From WRKB01 sp031551145 (GTDB taxonomy: Bacteria > Desulfobacterota > Desulfovibrionia > Desulfovibrionales > Desulfovibrionaceae), in contig JAVBNZ010000017.1 in the NCBI GenBank assembly GCA_031551145.1, positions 1 through 64,000 of the forward strand: a stretch of 64,000 bases of DNA, given 5' to 3'. Below, one piece after another: positions 40,878-47,644 of the stretch. The notes under the pieces are model-generated. The model was not told the origin of the DNA and made no database searches. It saw nothing but the letters and a program-made list of their open reading frames with translations. How positions within the stretch are numbered: position 1 is the stretch's first letter; each line of letters opens with the position of its first letter. The position numbers and the translations under genes are program-made.

Positions 40878-42848
40878 CTAACCTTCCTCAACCGCCCAAA
40901 CAGCGCCGTTTCTTTCCTCTCCAAACTGAACGAATCGTAAGTTATTGATTCTGCGTTCTTTATGTTTGGCAAGCCATTTGCCTACAGCTTTTGAGTTCAA
41001 GCCATTCCGGCTGAAAATGGCATCTTCCAGTGCTTCAACCAGTTCAGAACTGCCGAATTTTGAATCAAGCACCTCTCTGACCAACACCTTTTTATTGCCA
41101 AGCGCCTCATGCCAGGCCGTCAACACAGCCTTGAGGGATTCGCGTACCGGGTCGTTGGCGTCGATTTCCTTCCGGGTGTCCAGGGGGTCAGGCAGGCCGA
41201 TCCAGACCACGGCGCCGCGTACAAGACCGCTCCATGCTTCAAAACGCCCGTACGGCGGTAACTGCGGCTTTGTTGGGGAAAGAGAGAAGGCCCGCAAGAT
41301 GGTAAGCCCGGCTGTCACCAATTCGGCACGGTGGGCCGGTACATACTCGTCAAAGTTGCGCTTGAAAGTCCGTTCCTCCGGGCGCTCAACTTGGGCATCC
41401 ATCTGACAGAGCAAAAAGCGGGTGGTGATGTCGCCCTTCATGGTCAGGTTGTTGCCGGTGGCCGCCCATGTCACGTTGGTTGAAACGCTCTCCATCTGAG
41501 ACTTGCCAAGTGTCCGGCCTTTGTAGGTCGGCTCTGTCAGCACAGTGCAAAGGGTTTCCCCGGCAAGAGGCTGCTCCAGGTTATCCAGAACGACAACACC
41601 CGCGCCTTCGGCAAGGAGGGAGAAAACTCGCTTGTGCATCTCGGCCTCGTCGATGCTGTAGCTGATATTGTCCGCCGAATACCCGTAGGCAATAAGGCTA
41701 GCCAGGTTCGCAAGCCGCGTTTTGCCGGTAGCCATTACGGTTGCGCTTATGGCAAAGCCGGGGGCGGTGGGGAGGCTGCGCCGGACAAGGGCGGTCAGAA
41801 GAAAAGCGAAAGCAACGGCGCGGTCAGCATCGGATTTGAAAGGAAATTCGCTGATCACATCCAAGAGCAGGGCTGCCGCCTGTTCCGCGTCCTGTCGGGT
41901 CGGGTTCTGCGGTATGGCCGGGAATTTTACGCCGCACGGATCAAAATAGATGCCGGTGGCCGCGTCGTATCCGGGCTGGTCGAGTATGGAGCCGTCCGCC
42001 CGCAAAGTAGGGGCGTTGGTGGTGCCGTTCAAAAGCCAGACGCGATATTCGCCGGACAGCTCCAAAAGGGTATCGGCTACCTTTTTCGGGCAGGCGCACG
42101 GAACAAAATCTTGCTTGCGCTCGTTCCATTTCTGCCAGTTGGCGATTTCGGTCAGGTGCTTTTGTAGATAGTTGACACCCACAGGGTAGATAGACGGCGC
42201 TTCCGGGCTGCGGGAAGTTCCTTGCCTGGGGGTAATCGTCACAGCCTTGCCGACGCGGACAAGCCCGCCACGTTGGAAAATCGGCCTCGCGTTGCCGCTC
42301 TTATTGGCCGCGATAATGGCGCCTTCCGCCTGCTTCACGATTTCCGGCAGTTGGGCTTCATTCCAGGTCAGCATGGGGAGGCCGCTGTTGTGCTGCGCTT
42401 GTGGCTTTTCCTGTCGCTGTTGCCTGCGTTCCTGGTAGACTTCGCCTATTCCCTCAATAGCGGCCTGAATTGTGCGCTTCAGGTAATCTTCGGGATTGCT
42501 TTTTCGCTCAATTGTTTCATAAAGTCCGCTGCTGCGGAAAATGCGTTCCATGCGGGCCGGGTCTTTGCCTGTCCAGAAGGCCAGCTTATTGCACAAAGCT
42601 TGATCTGCCTCAGATTGGCTTGTGTAGCTTACCCAATCGCCGTTCATGAGCCGCCGAAAAAGATCGCCATCTCTGGCTGCCTGGGCTTTGGCAATCAGGG
42701 CGTTGTCATCCAGAGACACAGGGCGGGGCGGGGCGCTGCTGCTGGCTTGGGGCATTCTGGCCGCCGCTTTTGCCGCCTTGGGCGCTGCAATAAATTTCTG
42801 GTAAATGGCGTCAATTCCAGGCTGATTCTCAACTATACTACTGAACAT
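40878..42848 (-). CDS. Replicative helicase with NrS-1-like helicase-binding domain
   Basis: A 656-residue protein. Near the N-terminus, DGDLFRRLMNGDW followed by SQSEADQALCNKLAFWTG resembles the helicase-binding region of NrS-1-type phage polymerases. The central ATPase has a Walker-A-like SATVMATGKTRLAN and Walker B GVVVLDNLEQ; the first glycine of the classical GX4GKT is replaced, so the P-loop is slightly degenerate. It probably unwinds DNA for the element. It overlaps the upstream PrimPol gene by about 11 nt (start 42848), which suggests that a single primase-helicase has been split into two coupled ORFs or that they form a complex. Confidence 0.7.
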   Translation of the reverse strand: MFSSIVENQPGIDAIYQKFIAAPKAAKAAARMPQASSSAPPRPVSLDDNALIAKAQAARDGDLFRRLMNGDWVSYTSQSEADQALCNKLAFWTGKDPARMERIFRSSGLYETIERKSNPEDYLKRTIQAAIEGIGEVYQERRQQRQEKPQAQHNSGLPMLTWNEAQLPEIVKQAEGAIIAANKSGNARPIFQRGGLVRVGKAVTITPRQGTSRSPEAPSIYPVGVNYLQKHLTEIANWQKWNERKQDFVPCACPKKVADTLLELSGEYRVWLLNGTTNAPTLRADGSILDQPGYDAATGIYFDPCGVKFPAIPQNPTRQDAEQAAALLLDVISEFPFKSDADRAVAFAFLLTALVRRSLPTAPGFAISATVMATGKTRLANLASLIAYGYSADNISYSIDEAEMHKRVFSLLAEGAGVVVLDNLEQPLAGETLCTVLTEPTYKGRTLGKSQMESVSTNVTWAATGNNLTMKGDITTRFLLCQMDAQVERPEERTFKRNFDEYVPAHRAELVTAGLTILRAFSLSPTKPQLPPYGRFEAWSGLVRGAVVWIGLPDPLDTRKEIDANDPVRESLKAVLTAWHEALGNKKVLVREVLDSKFGSSELVEALEDAIFSRNGLNSKAVGKWLAKHKERRINNLRFVQFGEERNGAVWAVEEG

Positions 42849-43395
42849 GCGGTATGGCCTCCGTTCCTGGCACAACCCGGCCTGTCACAGTCAGGTAGCG
42901 GCCTTGCTCGTAAACTTCGATAGGGCCGACGCGGCAAGCTTCGCCGGGCAACTTGCCTTTGGCGAAAATGCGGATGCCCGCGCCGCTCGGTGAAATTTCG
43001 GTGTAGCTGCGGATACTGTTGATAATCTCATGCGCCCACGGCGAAAGCTTTCCTTCCGGGGTAAAGCAGTTGTCCAGGTCGATGCCCACAAAGGGATCGG
43101 CGGCGGTCAGGACAAAACCAACGCCACAGACGGGGCCGGTCAGGGTGGTGCCATTCTTCAGAGTGTGGGAATGCTCTTTGCCAAATTGGGCGCGACAAAA
43201 GGCAAGCGCCTGGGCAAAGGTTCCCCATGTGGCCGGGTTGGTGGAGCTTGCGCCGTATCCTCTGCCGGGGTGGAGCGGAATCTTGTCCGGCTTTCCCTTC
43301 TTGGGGTTCGGCACGGCCTTCCACACAACCCATTGAGGGCAGGCTTGGAGTTCAGCGGGGATGCTCTCGAAAAGTGGAGTCAGATAGTCGCCCAT
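42838..43395 (-). CDS. Primase-polymerase N-terminal domain protein
   Basis: A 185-residue protein matching the start of bifunctional DNA primase/polymerase (PrimPol) proteins: WVVWKAVPNPKKGKPDKIP, then VGIDLDNCF with the catalytic aspartate pair and ISPSGAGIRIF. It would synthesise primers for replication of the element together with the adjacent helicase. The length is that of the catalytic domain alone, with the other parts found in the next gene. The ATG at 43395 lies within the end of the preceding small ORF. Confidence 0.78.
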   Translation of the reverse strand: MGDYLTPLFESIPAELQACPQWVVWKAVPNPKKGKPDKIPLHPGRGYGASSTNPATWGTFAQALAFCRAQFGKEHSHTLKNGTTLTGPVCGVGFVLTAADPFVGIDLDNCFTPEGKLSPWAHEIINSIRSYTEISPSGAGIRIFAKGKLPGEACRVGPIEVYEQGRYLTVTGRVVPGTEAIPHVQ

Positions 43396-43586
43396 GTTCC
43401 CCCCTCATGCGCCGAATACTGCCGAAAGTGAAAACCAGTACAGCCCGGCTCCACATGATCCTTGCTCAACCGCTCGCCGGTAAAGGCGCAAAACGGCCTT
43501 TTGCGGCTACGTTCATCGCCACGGCGGCAGAAGAACGCGCAACAGCGGCACGGGCCGGAATGAATGCCGTATTCAGGACGGGGCAT
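43380..43586 (-). CDS. Small cysteine-rich protein
   Basis: A 68-residue protein with cysteine and histidine pairs (GPCRCCAFFCRRGDE, FCAFTGERLSKDHVEPGC) suggesting a zinc-binding fold. The ATG at 43586 has a GGAG about 8 nt upstream, and it overlaps both its neighbours: the upstream 46-residue ORF (TAATG) and the PrimPol start (16 nt). The overlaps and cysteine pattern support it as a real gene, perhaps a small replication or regulatory factor. Confidence 0.5.
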   Translation of the reverse strand: MPRPEYGIHSGPCRCCAFFCRRGDERSRKRPFCAFTGERLSKDHVEPGCTGFHFRQYSAHEGGTWATI

Positions 43587-43726
43587 TATTCCGTCTCCAA
43601 TGCCCGTTCCAGTGCCAACAAAGCACGGTCAAGGCGAAGGCTGGCCGCAGAGTCAAAAGGCCGGGATACAGCGCGGGCGGCCCACTGGTAGCGCAACCAC
43701 AACGCGGCAATAATCAGGCTACGCAT
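43586..43726 (-). CDS. 46-residue micro-ORF in the replication operon
   Basis: An ATG at 43726 opens a 46-codon frame (MRSLIIAALWLRYQW start, RALLALERALETE end). The ATG overlaps the alpA-like stop region by 8 nt, and its TAA overlaps the ATG of the next gene as TAATG. The perfect packing on both sides argues for translation. The N-terminal ten residues are hydrophobic, so it might associate with a membrane. No family is recognised. Confidence 0.45.
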   Translation of the reverse strand: MRSLIIAALWLRYQWAARAVSRPFDSAASLRLDRALLALERALETE

Positions 43727-43976
43727 TGTGTTCACCATCCTGGCAAGCCAGGCGGTCAATCAGCGCGAGAACATCGTCACGCTTCCAGACGGTGATTCTG
43801 CTACTGATTTTGACGCCACGCGGCGCTCGACCTTCCTTCACCATCAGCCACCATGTGGAAAGGCCAATAGGCAGGATGGGGCCAGCAATTTGCTTAGCGC
43901 GAAGCCAAACAGGTGCGGGAGGCAGACCGTTAGAATCGGCCACAGAACGCGCAATAGGATTGCCGTTTTCTGACAC
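43719..43976 (-). CDS. AlpA/excisionase-family helix-turn-helix regulator
   Basis: An 85-residue protein. WLRAKQIAGPILPIGLSTWW followed by VKEGRAPRGVKISSRITVWKRDDVLALI is the winged-helix pattern of AlpA-family regulators (MerR/Xis-like fold) of phage P4 and related elements. AlpA proteins activate integrase and excision or act as excisionase themselves; in PICI satellites an AlpA homologue is a core gene. Its leader contains a TGTTGGTAT motif shared with both ends of the element. It is the first gene of the replication operon and is followed by overlapping micro-ORFs. Confidence 0.8.
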   Translation of the reverse strand: MSENGNPIARSVADSNGLPPAPVWLRAKQIAGPILPIGLSTWWLMVKEGRAPRGVKISSRITVWKRDDVLALIDRLACQDGEHNA

Positions 43977-44140
43977 GGTGAATGCTCCTTCGGTTTTGGC
44001 CGCCTAGGAGCTTGCAAGGGGGGGAGTTTTTCAGGTATGTTGGTATTTCGGAGTCACCAACGTGCACGATTGGCGTCGTGTACCTGATTCCCCCGCCTGG
44101 GGTACCGTTGTTAGCGCAACGGCTGCCCTGGGCGGCCTTT
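43977..44140 (-). promoter_or_regulatory. alpA leader with shared TGTTGGTAT motif
   Basis: The 164-bp region contains TGTTGGTAT at 44038-44046 (complement ATACCAACA), the motif found at the element ends, followed by ACCAACG at about 44056. A 74-codon ORF (43930-44154, minus) covers it without a clear SD; related leader ORFs occur in P4-like elements, so I leave it open. The region probably contains the promoter of the alpA-replication operon and its control sites. Confidence 0.5.
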
Positions 44141-44977
44141 TTATTTTTCTTCATCTAAGCGTCGCCTTAAGTGATTTAAAGCAACGGTAATTGCCGCGTG
44201 TGCATCGCCTCCGGGCGTTAAGGTTTGTGCAATTTTTGTCAGGCCTACTATTTTTTCTTGAATGCTAGATTCTGGCTCTTGTATCGGCTCTGGCGAATCA
44301 TACCCTTCTGGATAATCGAAGTCATAGGAGTGAAGATTTTTTGAGCCATGAAACTTGATGTGCGTGTTTTTTCGGCAATCTGCTTCCAAAATCTTTATTT
44401 CCCTATCGCTGATATCCAGTCGCATTACAGAGTCGTGCACAATCATAGAAGCGTTGTAGTACTTAATTGTTTCGATTGCCGGTAACGCGCTAATGAGTGT
44501 CCTGGGCGCAAAAAGGTAGACTCCTTCCGTGGGAATCAACCTTACAAAGTCATCAATATTGAGTGGTGGCGGCAATTCTTCCTTATCGTCAGCATACAGC
44601 TTTTCTCGTTTTTGAGGTTTGAACTGCCAAGGGAGATCACAGCCTGAACTAGTCAAAGGGAAAAACTTGTCATTATTGATCTCGACAATCCACAAGTGAT
44701 TTTCTCCAGCCATGCTCTCAATAAACTGGAGAGTCAGAATATTTCGCGCTGCATGGTATGCCGCTTCTATTGAAAATCCGGCCTTTTCAAACTTGGTCGC
44801 CACAACATAAAGTAGGGAATTGAAGGCCCCATACTTCGTCCTTTCCCCTGGGCGCTCGGCCTTCACGTCCGGCTCAAGCAAGCCCTTATCGCGCCGTGTC
44901 GCTATGTGGCGTAAATTGACTTCTTCATGGTCTTTCAGGGCCTTGAGTAAGTCTTTGGGTTCCCAAAGTTGCGGCAT
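44141..44977 (-). CDS. Hypothetical protein, possible regulator of the element
   Basis: A 278-residue soluble protein. The start at 44977 (MPQLWEPKDLLKAL) has a GGAGG with 8-nt spacing and is preferred over the ATG at 44998. The N-terminal EEVNLRHIATRRDKGLL resembles a MerR-like helix-turn-helix, then a mixed region with SLLYVVATKFEKAGF and a C-terminal segment TPGGDAHAAITVALNHLRR. It is located between int and alpA, where satellites carry their master repressor, so a repressor role is possible. The base composition is lower in GC than the rest of the element, suggesting a different origin. The family is not recognised. Confidence 0.55.
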   Translation of the reverse strand: MPQLWEPKDLLKALKDHEEVNLRHIATRRDKGLLEPDVKAERPGERTKYGAFNSLLYVVATKFEKAGFSIEAAYHAARNILTLQFIESMAGENHLWIVEINNDKFFPLTSSGCDLPWQFKPQKREKLYADDKEELPPPLNIDDFVRLIPTEGVYLFAPRTLISALPAIETIKYYNASMIVHDSVMRLDISDREIKILEADCRKNTHIKFHGSKNLHSYDFDYPEGYDSPEPIQEPESSIQEKIVGLTKIAQTLTPGGDAHAAITVALNHLRRRLDEEK

Positions 44978-45065
44978 AATGCGTTCCTCCACCTTCATGA
45001 CTCATAAGTTAACCTTTAAGAGAACTTGTGTCAATGGGGTAGCTCACATATTTTTTTCTCTTTCC

Positions 45066-46247
45066 CTAACCGCGTAAATTATCGAGATAATCAGCCCATT
45101 CTTGCATCATCTTCCGCCGCTCAGGAAGATGTTGGGCGTAGTTGTAGGCCGCCCGGATGGTATTTCTTTCGCCGTGGGCAAGCTGACGTTCGATCCAGTC
45201 CCGATTGTAGCCTTGCTCATTAAGAAGGGTGGACGCCATTGCCCGGAAGCCGTGAACGGTCATTTCGTTCTTGTCGTACCCCATGCGCCGAAGCGCGGCT
45301 AAAAGCGTCACATCACTGAGGGGGGCGGACTTCGCCCGGAGGCTTGAAAAGATGTACCGCCCGCTGCCGCTGTACTGGTAGAGGTCTTGCAGGATTTCCA
45401 CAACTTGGCGGGCCAGCGGCACAATGTGCATTTCGCGCATTTTCATGCGGGCCGCCGGTATGCGCCACTCCGCTTCCTTAAAGTTAATTTCCGGCCATTC
45501 CGCCCGGCGTAGCTCAGTTGGCCGGACAAAAACATACGGGGCAATCCGAAGGGCGGCCCGGACAATATAGTTGCCGTGGTAGGCGTCAATATCCCGAAGT
45601 AGCTGCCCTATGGTTTTGGGGTCAGTGATGGTTGCAAAGTTGGAGCTTTTGACGGGGGATAGGGCGTCGCGCAAGTCTGCCGCCGGATCGCGTTCCGCTC
45701 TGCCTGTGGCAATGGCGTAGCGGAAAACCTGCCCACAGTTTTGTAGGGTGCGGTGCGCCGTTTCTATGGCTCCCCGGCTTTCGATGCGCCTCAGGGCGTC
45801 CAGAAGTTCAGGCGCGGTGACGGTATGGACGGGCTTGGAGCCGATGGCGGGGAAAATGTCATTGACGAACCGGGCAAGTATTTTATCACCGTGATTTTTT
45901 ACCCAAGTATCTTTCTGCTTATCGTGCCATTCACGAGCCACGATTTCAAAGCTGTTCCTGGTGTCGGCTATCACAGCGGCCTTTACGGCCTTTTTGTGTG
46001 TTCCGGGATCAATGCCTTGCAGTAAGAGCTTTTTCGCTTCATCCCGCTTTTCCCTGGCCTCTCTCAGCGAAATGAGCGGGTAGGGGCCAAAGGCCAGCGT
46101 CTTTTGCTTGCCGCCAAAACGGTAGGCCAAGCGCCACAGCTTGCCGCCGGTTGGTGACACCAAAATATAGAGGCTTCCGCCGTCGGCATATTTCTGGACC
46201 TTCCCGGTTGGCTTCAAGTTCCGCAAGAAAAGATCTGTCAATTTCAT
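45066..46247 (-). CDS. int: Tyrosine integrase, P4 type
   Basis: A 393-residue integrase. The N-terminal arm-binding domain (MKLTDLFLRNLKPTGKVQKY, then GGKLWRLAYRFGGKQ) is the DUF4102-type domain of P4-like integrases. The catalytic domain has the Arg in FVRPTELRRAEW, the HxxR box in VHGFRAMAST, and the His and nucleophile Tyr in LAHGERNTIRAAYNYA. It would integrate the element at the 3' end of the tmRNA gene located 180 bp away. The ATG at 46247 overlaps a TGTTGGTAT repeat, so binding there could autoregulate translation or transcription. The longer upstream frame continues through the tmRNA gene and is not real. Confidence 0.92.
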   Translation of the reverse strand: MKLTDLFLRNLKPTGKVQKYADGGSLYILVSPTGGKLWRLAYRFGGKQKTLAFGPYPLISLREAREKRDEAKKLLLQGIDPGTHKKAVKAAVIADTRNSFEIVAREWHDKQKDTWVKNHGDKILARFVNDIFPAIGSKPVHTVTAPELLDALRRIESRGAIETAHRTLQNCGQVFRYAIATGRAERDPAADLRDALSPVKSSNFATITDPKTIGQLLRDIDAYHGNYIVRAALRIAPYVFVRPTELRRAEWPEINFKEAEWRIPAARMKMREMHIVPLARQVVEILQDLYQYSGSGRYIFSSLRAKSAPLSDVTLLAALRRMGYDKNEMTVHGFRAMASTLLNEQGYNRDWIERQLAHGERNTIRAAYNYAQHLPERRKMMQEWADYLDNLRG

Positions 46248-46311
46248 GTTGGTATCTCGCTTGTTGGTATCTACATTTGCAGAATACCAAATAACCAACA
46301 GAATGCCAACA
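46247..46311. repeat. Right-end arm-type repeats (TGTTGGTAT / ATRCCAACA)
   Basis: Within 65 bp there are TGTTGGTAT at 46247-46255 and 46262-46270 (15-bp spacing), ACCAACA at 46294-46300, and ATGCCAACA at 46303-46311. The set is arranged in inverted pairs around a short AT-rich spacer between int and the tmRNA end. The same motif lies at the left end of the element. This is the organisation expected for integrase arm sites or excisionase sites. Confidence 0.7.
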
Positions 46312-46356
46312 TTCGTATTCGATTGTGAGGGGCTTTGATAGACTAACAGGGGCAAA

Positions 46357-46403
46357 CAAGAAAGCCGAACTCCTTTATTTTCAAGGTAATTCGGCTTTTC
46401 TTG
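46357..46403 (-). terminator. Terminator of the tmRNA gene
   Basis: Arms AAAGCCGAA (46361-46369) and TTCGGCTTT (46390-46398), extended to CAAGAAAG at one side and TTTTCTTG at the other, form a long hairpin with a T-rich tail on the minus strand (CTTGTTT), just beyond the tmRNA 3' end. It is probably provided by the element and replaces the original host terminator. It can act in both directions. Confidence 0.7.
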
Positions 46404-46423
46404 TATCTTGTCAGATTGTGAGT

Positions 46424-46805
46424 TGGTGGAGGCGGGGGGAATTGAACCCCCGTCCGAGAATATTCCGCGCGAAGTTTCTACAGGTTTAGATCGGGTTTGA
46501 TTCTCGCGCTCAGGCTTTGCCCCCGATCGGGCGGCCCTGCGCCGGCCTGCCGCAGTGTTTCGCAAAGCGTCCCGGCGGGCAAAAACGCTTCACTATCCCG
46601 ATAGTGTTACACCTTGGCGACTTATCGAGCGTCGGCCGCTTCAGCGTGACCGCCTAAGCGGTCAGGTGCTTTACTGCTGTTTAGGCAGCGTAAGCGTAGT
46701 CGTAATCGTTGTTGGCAATTACTTGTGTTGCCGCTTTTTACGAGGCCAGCGGCGCCTCGACCTGCTGCTTCGGTTTCCCATCCCCGTCGAAACCTGGACG
46801 CCCCC
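46424..46805 (-). ncRNA. ssrA: Transfer-messenger RNA (tmRNA)
   Basis: On the minus strand the gene begins GGGGGCGTCCAGG followed by TTTCGACGGGG, the conserved 5' half, and ends GGTTCAATTCCCCCC-GCCTCCACCA with encoded CCA. The acceptor stem pairs GGGGGCG with CGCCTCC, including the G3-U pair recognised by alanyl-tRNA synthetase. The tag reading frame after the resume point AGTAATTGCC gives ANNDYDYAYAA and stops at TAA, a tag of Desulfovibrio type. tmRNA rescues stalled ribosomes with SmpB. Its 3' end is the attachment site of the element, whose insertion leaves the gene intact. Confidence 0.97.
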
Positions 46806-46901
46806 CTGTCATATTGTGCCGTGATCCGGCTGTTTTCATCCCGCACGCAATGGGCAGGCACTTTCTTTATATAAGCACCTGCCCCGGAATGGCAAGCCCG
46901 C

Positions 46902-47498
46902 TCACAGGCTGTAGAAATGGGACAACGGCCCCTTCAGGCACACACGATAGTTCTGCCGCAGTTCGGCCAGGGTGGCGGGGTCGGCCTCGCCGTCCGTGCC
47001 CGCAGCCAAGCGAAGTTCCGTGATATTGCGCAAAAGCGCGTTCTGCACGCTGAGCATTTTTAAAATGGCCGGCAGCGCCTTGGAGGCGGAAAGAAGTTCC
47101 AGCAGCTTTTCTTGACCCGGAGAGGCCCCCTCAAGTGCCAATTTGTCCTGTTGATTCAAATACAGGGTCATGCGCGCATCCGCCTCCACGCCGACGGCCT
47201 GAAAGCTCTGGTGCACGGTGCGGAGAAAAAGTTCCTGGAGTTCGTCCATACCTGCGGCCAGGCTTCGCGAAAGTTCCCTTCCATGCCGCTCAAGGTAGCC
47301 CAGAAAGGCTCCGAGTTCAGTCGGCCCCACGGCGGCGCCGGTTTCCGCCAGAGCGTGCACGGCCGTGCTTTCAATAGACGCCGGATCGTTCTGGGGGCTG
47401 ATGTGCCGTATGCAGAGCATGGTTTCCAGATTGTCGGAACGGATGTTCACGGGGGCCTCCGGGGGAGTTTTTTCCGTTTCTAGAGTTTTACGAGACAT
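46902..47498 (-). CDS. Hypothetical protein
   Basis: A protein of about 198 residues, mainly helical and rich in Leu and Ala (ALAETGAAVGPTELGAFLGYLERHG, shortened, and LLELLSASKALPAILKML). No family is recognised. The start is uncertain: MSRKTLETEKT at 47498 has no clear SD; an upstream GTG/ATG at 47594 adds low-complexity sequence and a downstream ATG before LCIRHISPQ is also possible. A hairpin with GGGCAGG/CCTGCCC arms at 46852-46884 lies between its end and the tmRNA gene but has no T-run. No link to neighbours is visible. Confidence 0.5.
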   Translation of the reverse strand: MSRKTLETEKTPPEAPVNIRSDNLETMLCIRHISPQNDPASIESTAVHALAETGAAVGPTELGAFLGYLERHGRELSRSLAAGMDELQELFLRTVHQSFQAVGVEADARMTLYLNQQDKLALEGASPGQEKLLELLSASKALPAILKMLSVQNALLRNITELRLAAGTDGEADPATLAELRQNYRVCLKGPLSHFYSL

Positions 47499-47644
47499 TG
47501 TGCAAAATAGATGCCAAGCAAAAGGGAATTTTCTGCCTACGGCCGGCGGCGGCCCAGCGTCGTCGCCGTTGACAGTGTGTGGGAGCTGCTGCATAAAACC
47601 GGCATTCAGTGAGGGGTTTTTTAATCGGGATTTTTTGCAACTCC

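Larger units (their letters stand above)
32497..46440. mobile_element. Integrated phage-like satellite element at the tmRNA 3' end (cfPICI-like)
   Basis: About 13.9 kb with all genes on the minus strand, bounded on the right by the 3' end of the tmRNA gene beside a P4-type integrase. Gene order from the integrase: int, regulator-like gene, alpA-like, two micro-ORFs, PrimPol, helicase, TerS-like, ERCC4 nuclease, small protein, TerL, portal, scaffold-like, capsid-like, small proteins, serine recombinase. No tail, baseplate, lysis or large repressor genes are seen. The left end is uncertain: TGGTGGGGCGGGG (32497-32509) resembles the tmRNA end TGGTGGAGGCGGGGGG (46424-46439) but imperfectly, and GGTGCGGCGGGGGG near 32314 is a second candidate. 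Arm-like ATRCCAACA repeats within both ends support the approximate limits. Size and content fit a capsid-forming PICI-type satellite, though a decayed prophage is possible. Confidence 0.7.

Noticed and set aside
43930..44154. 74-codon ORF over the alpA leader
   Set aside because: No clear SD, and it covers the motif-rich leader; similar leader ORFs occur in P4-like elements, so it is left open but not called.
46248..46565. N-terminal extension of the integrase through the tmRNA gene
   Set aside because: The tmRNA is fully supported by its acceptor stem, tag frame and CCA; the P4-type integrase pattern starts at MKLTDLFLRN (46247).
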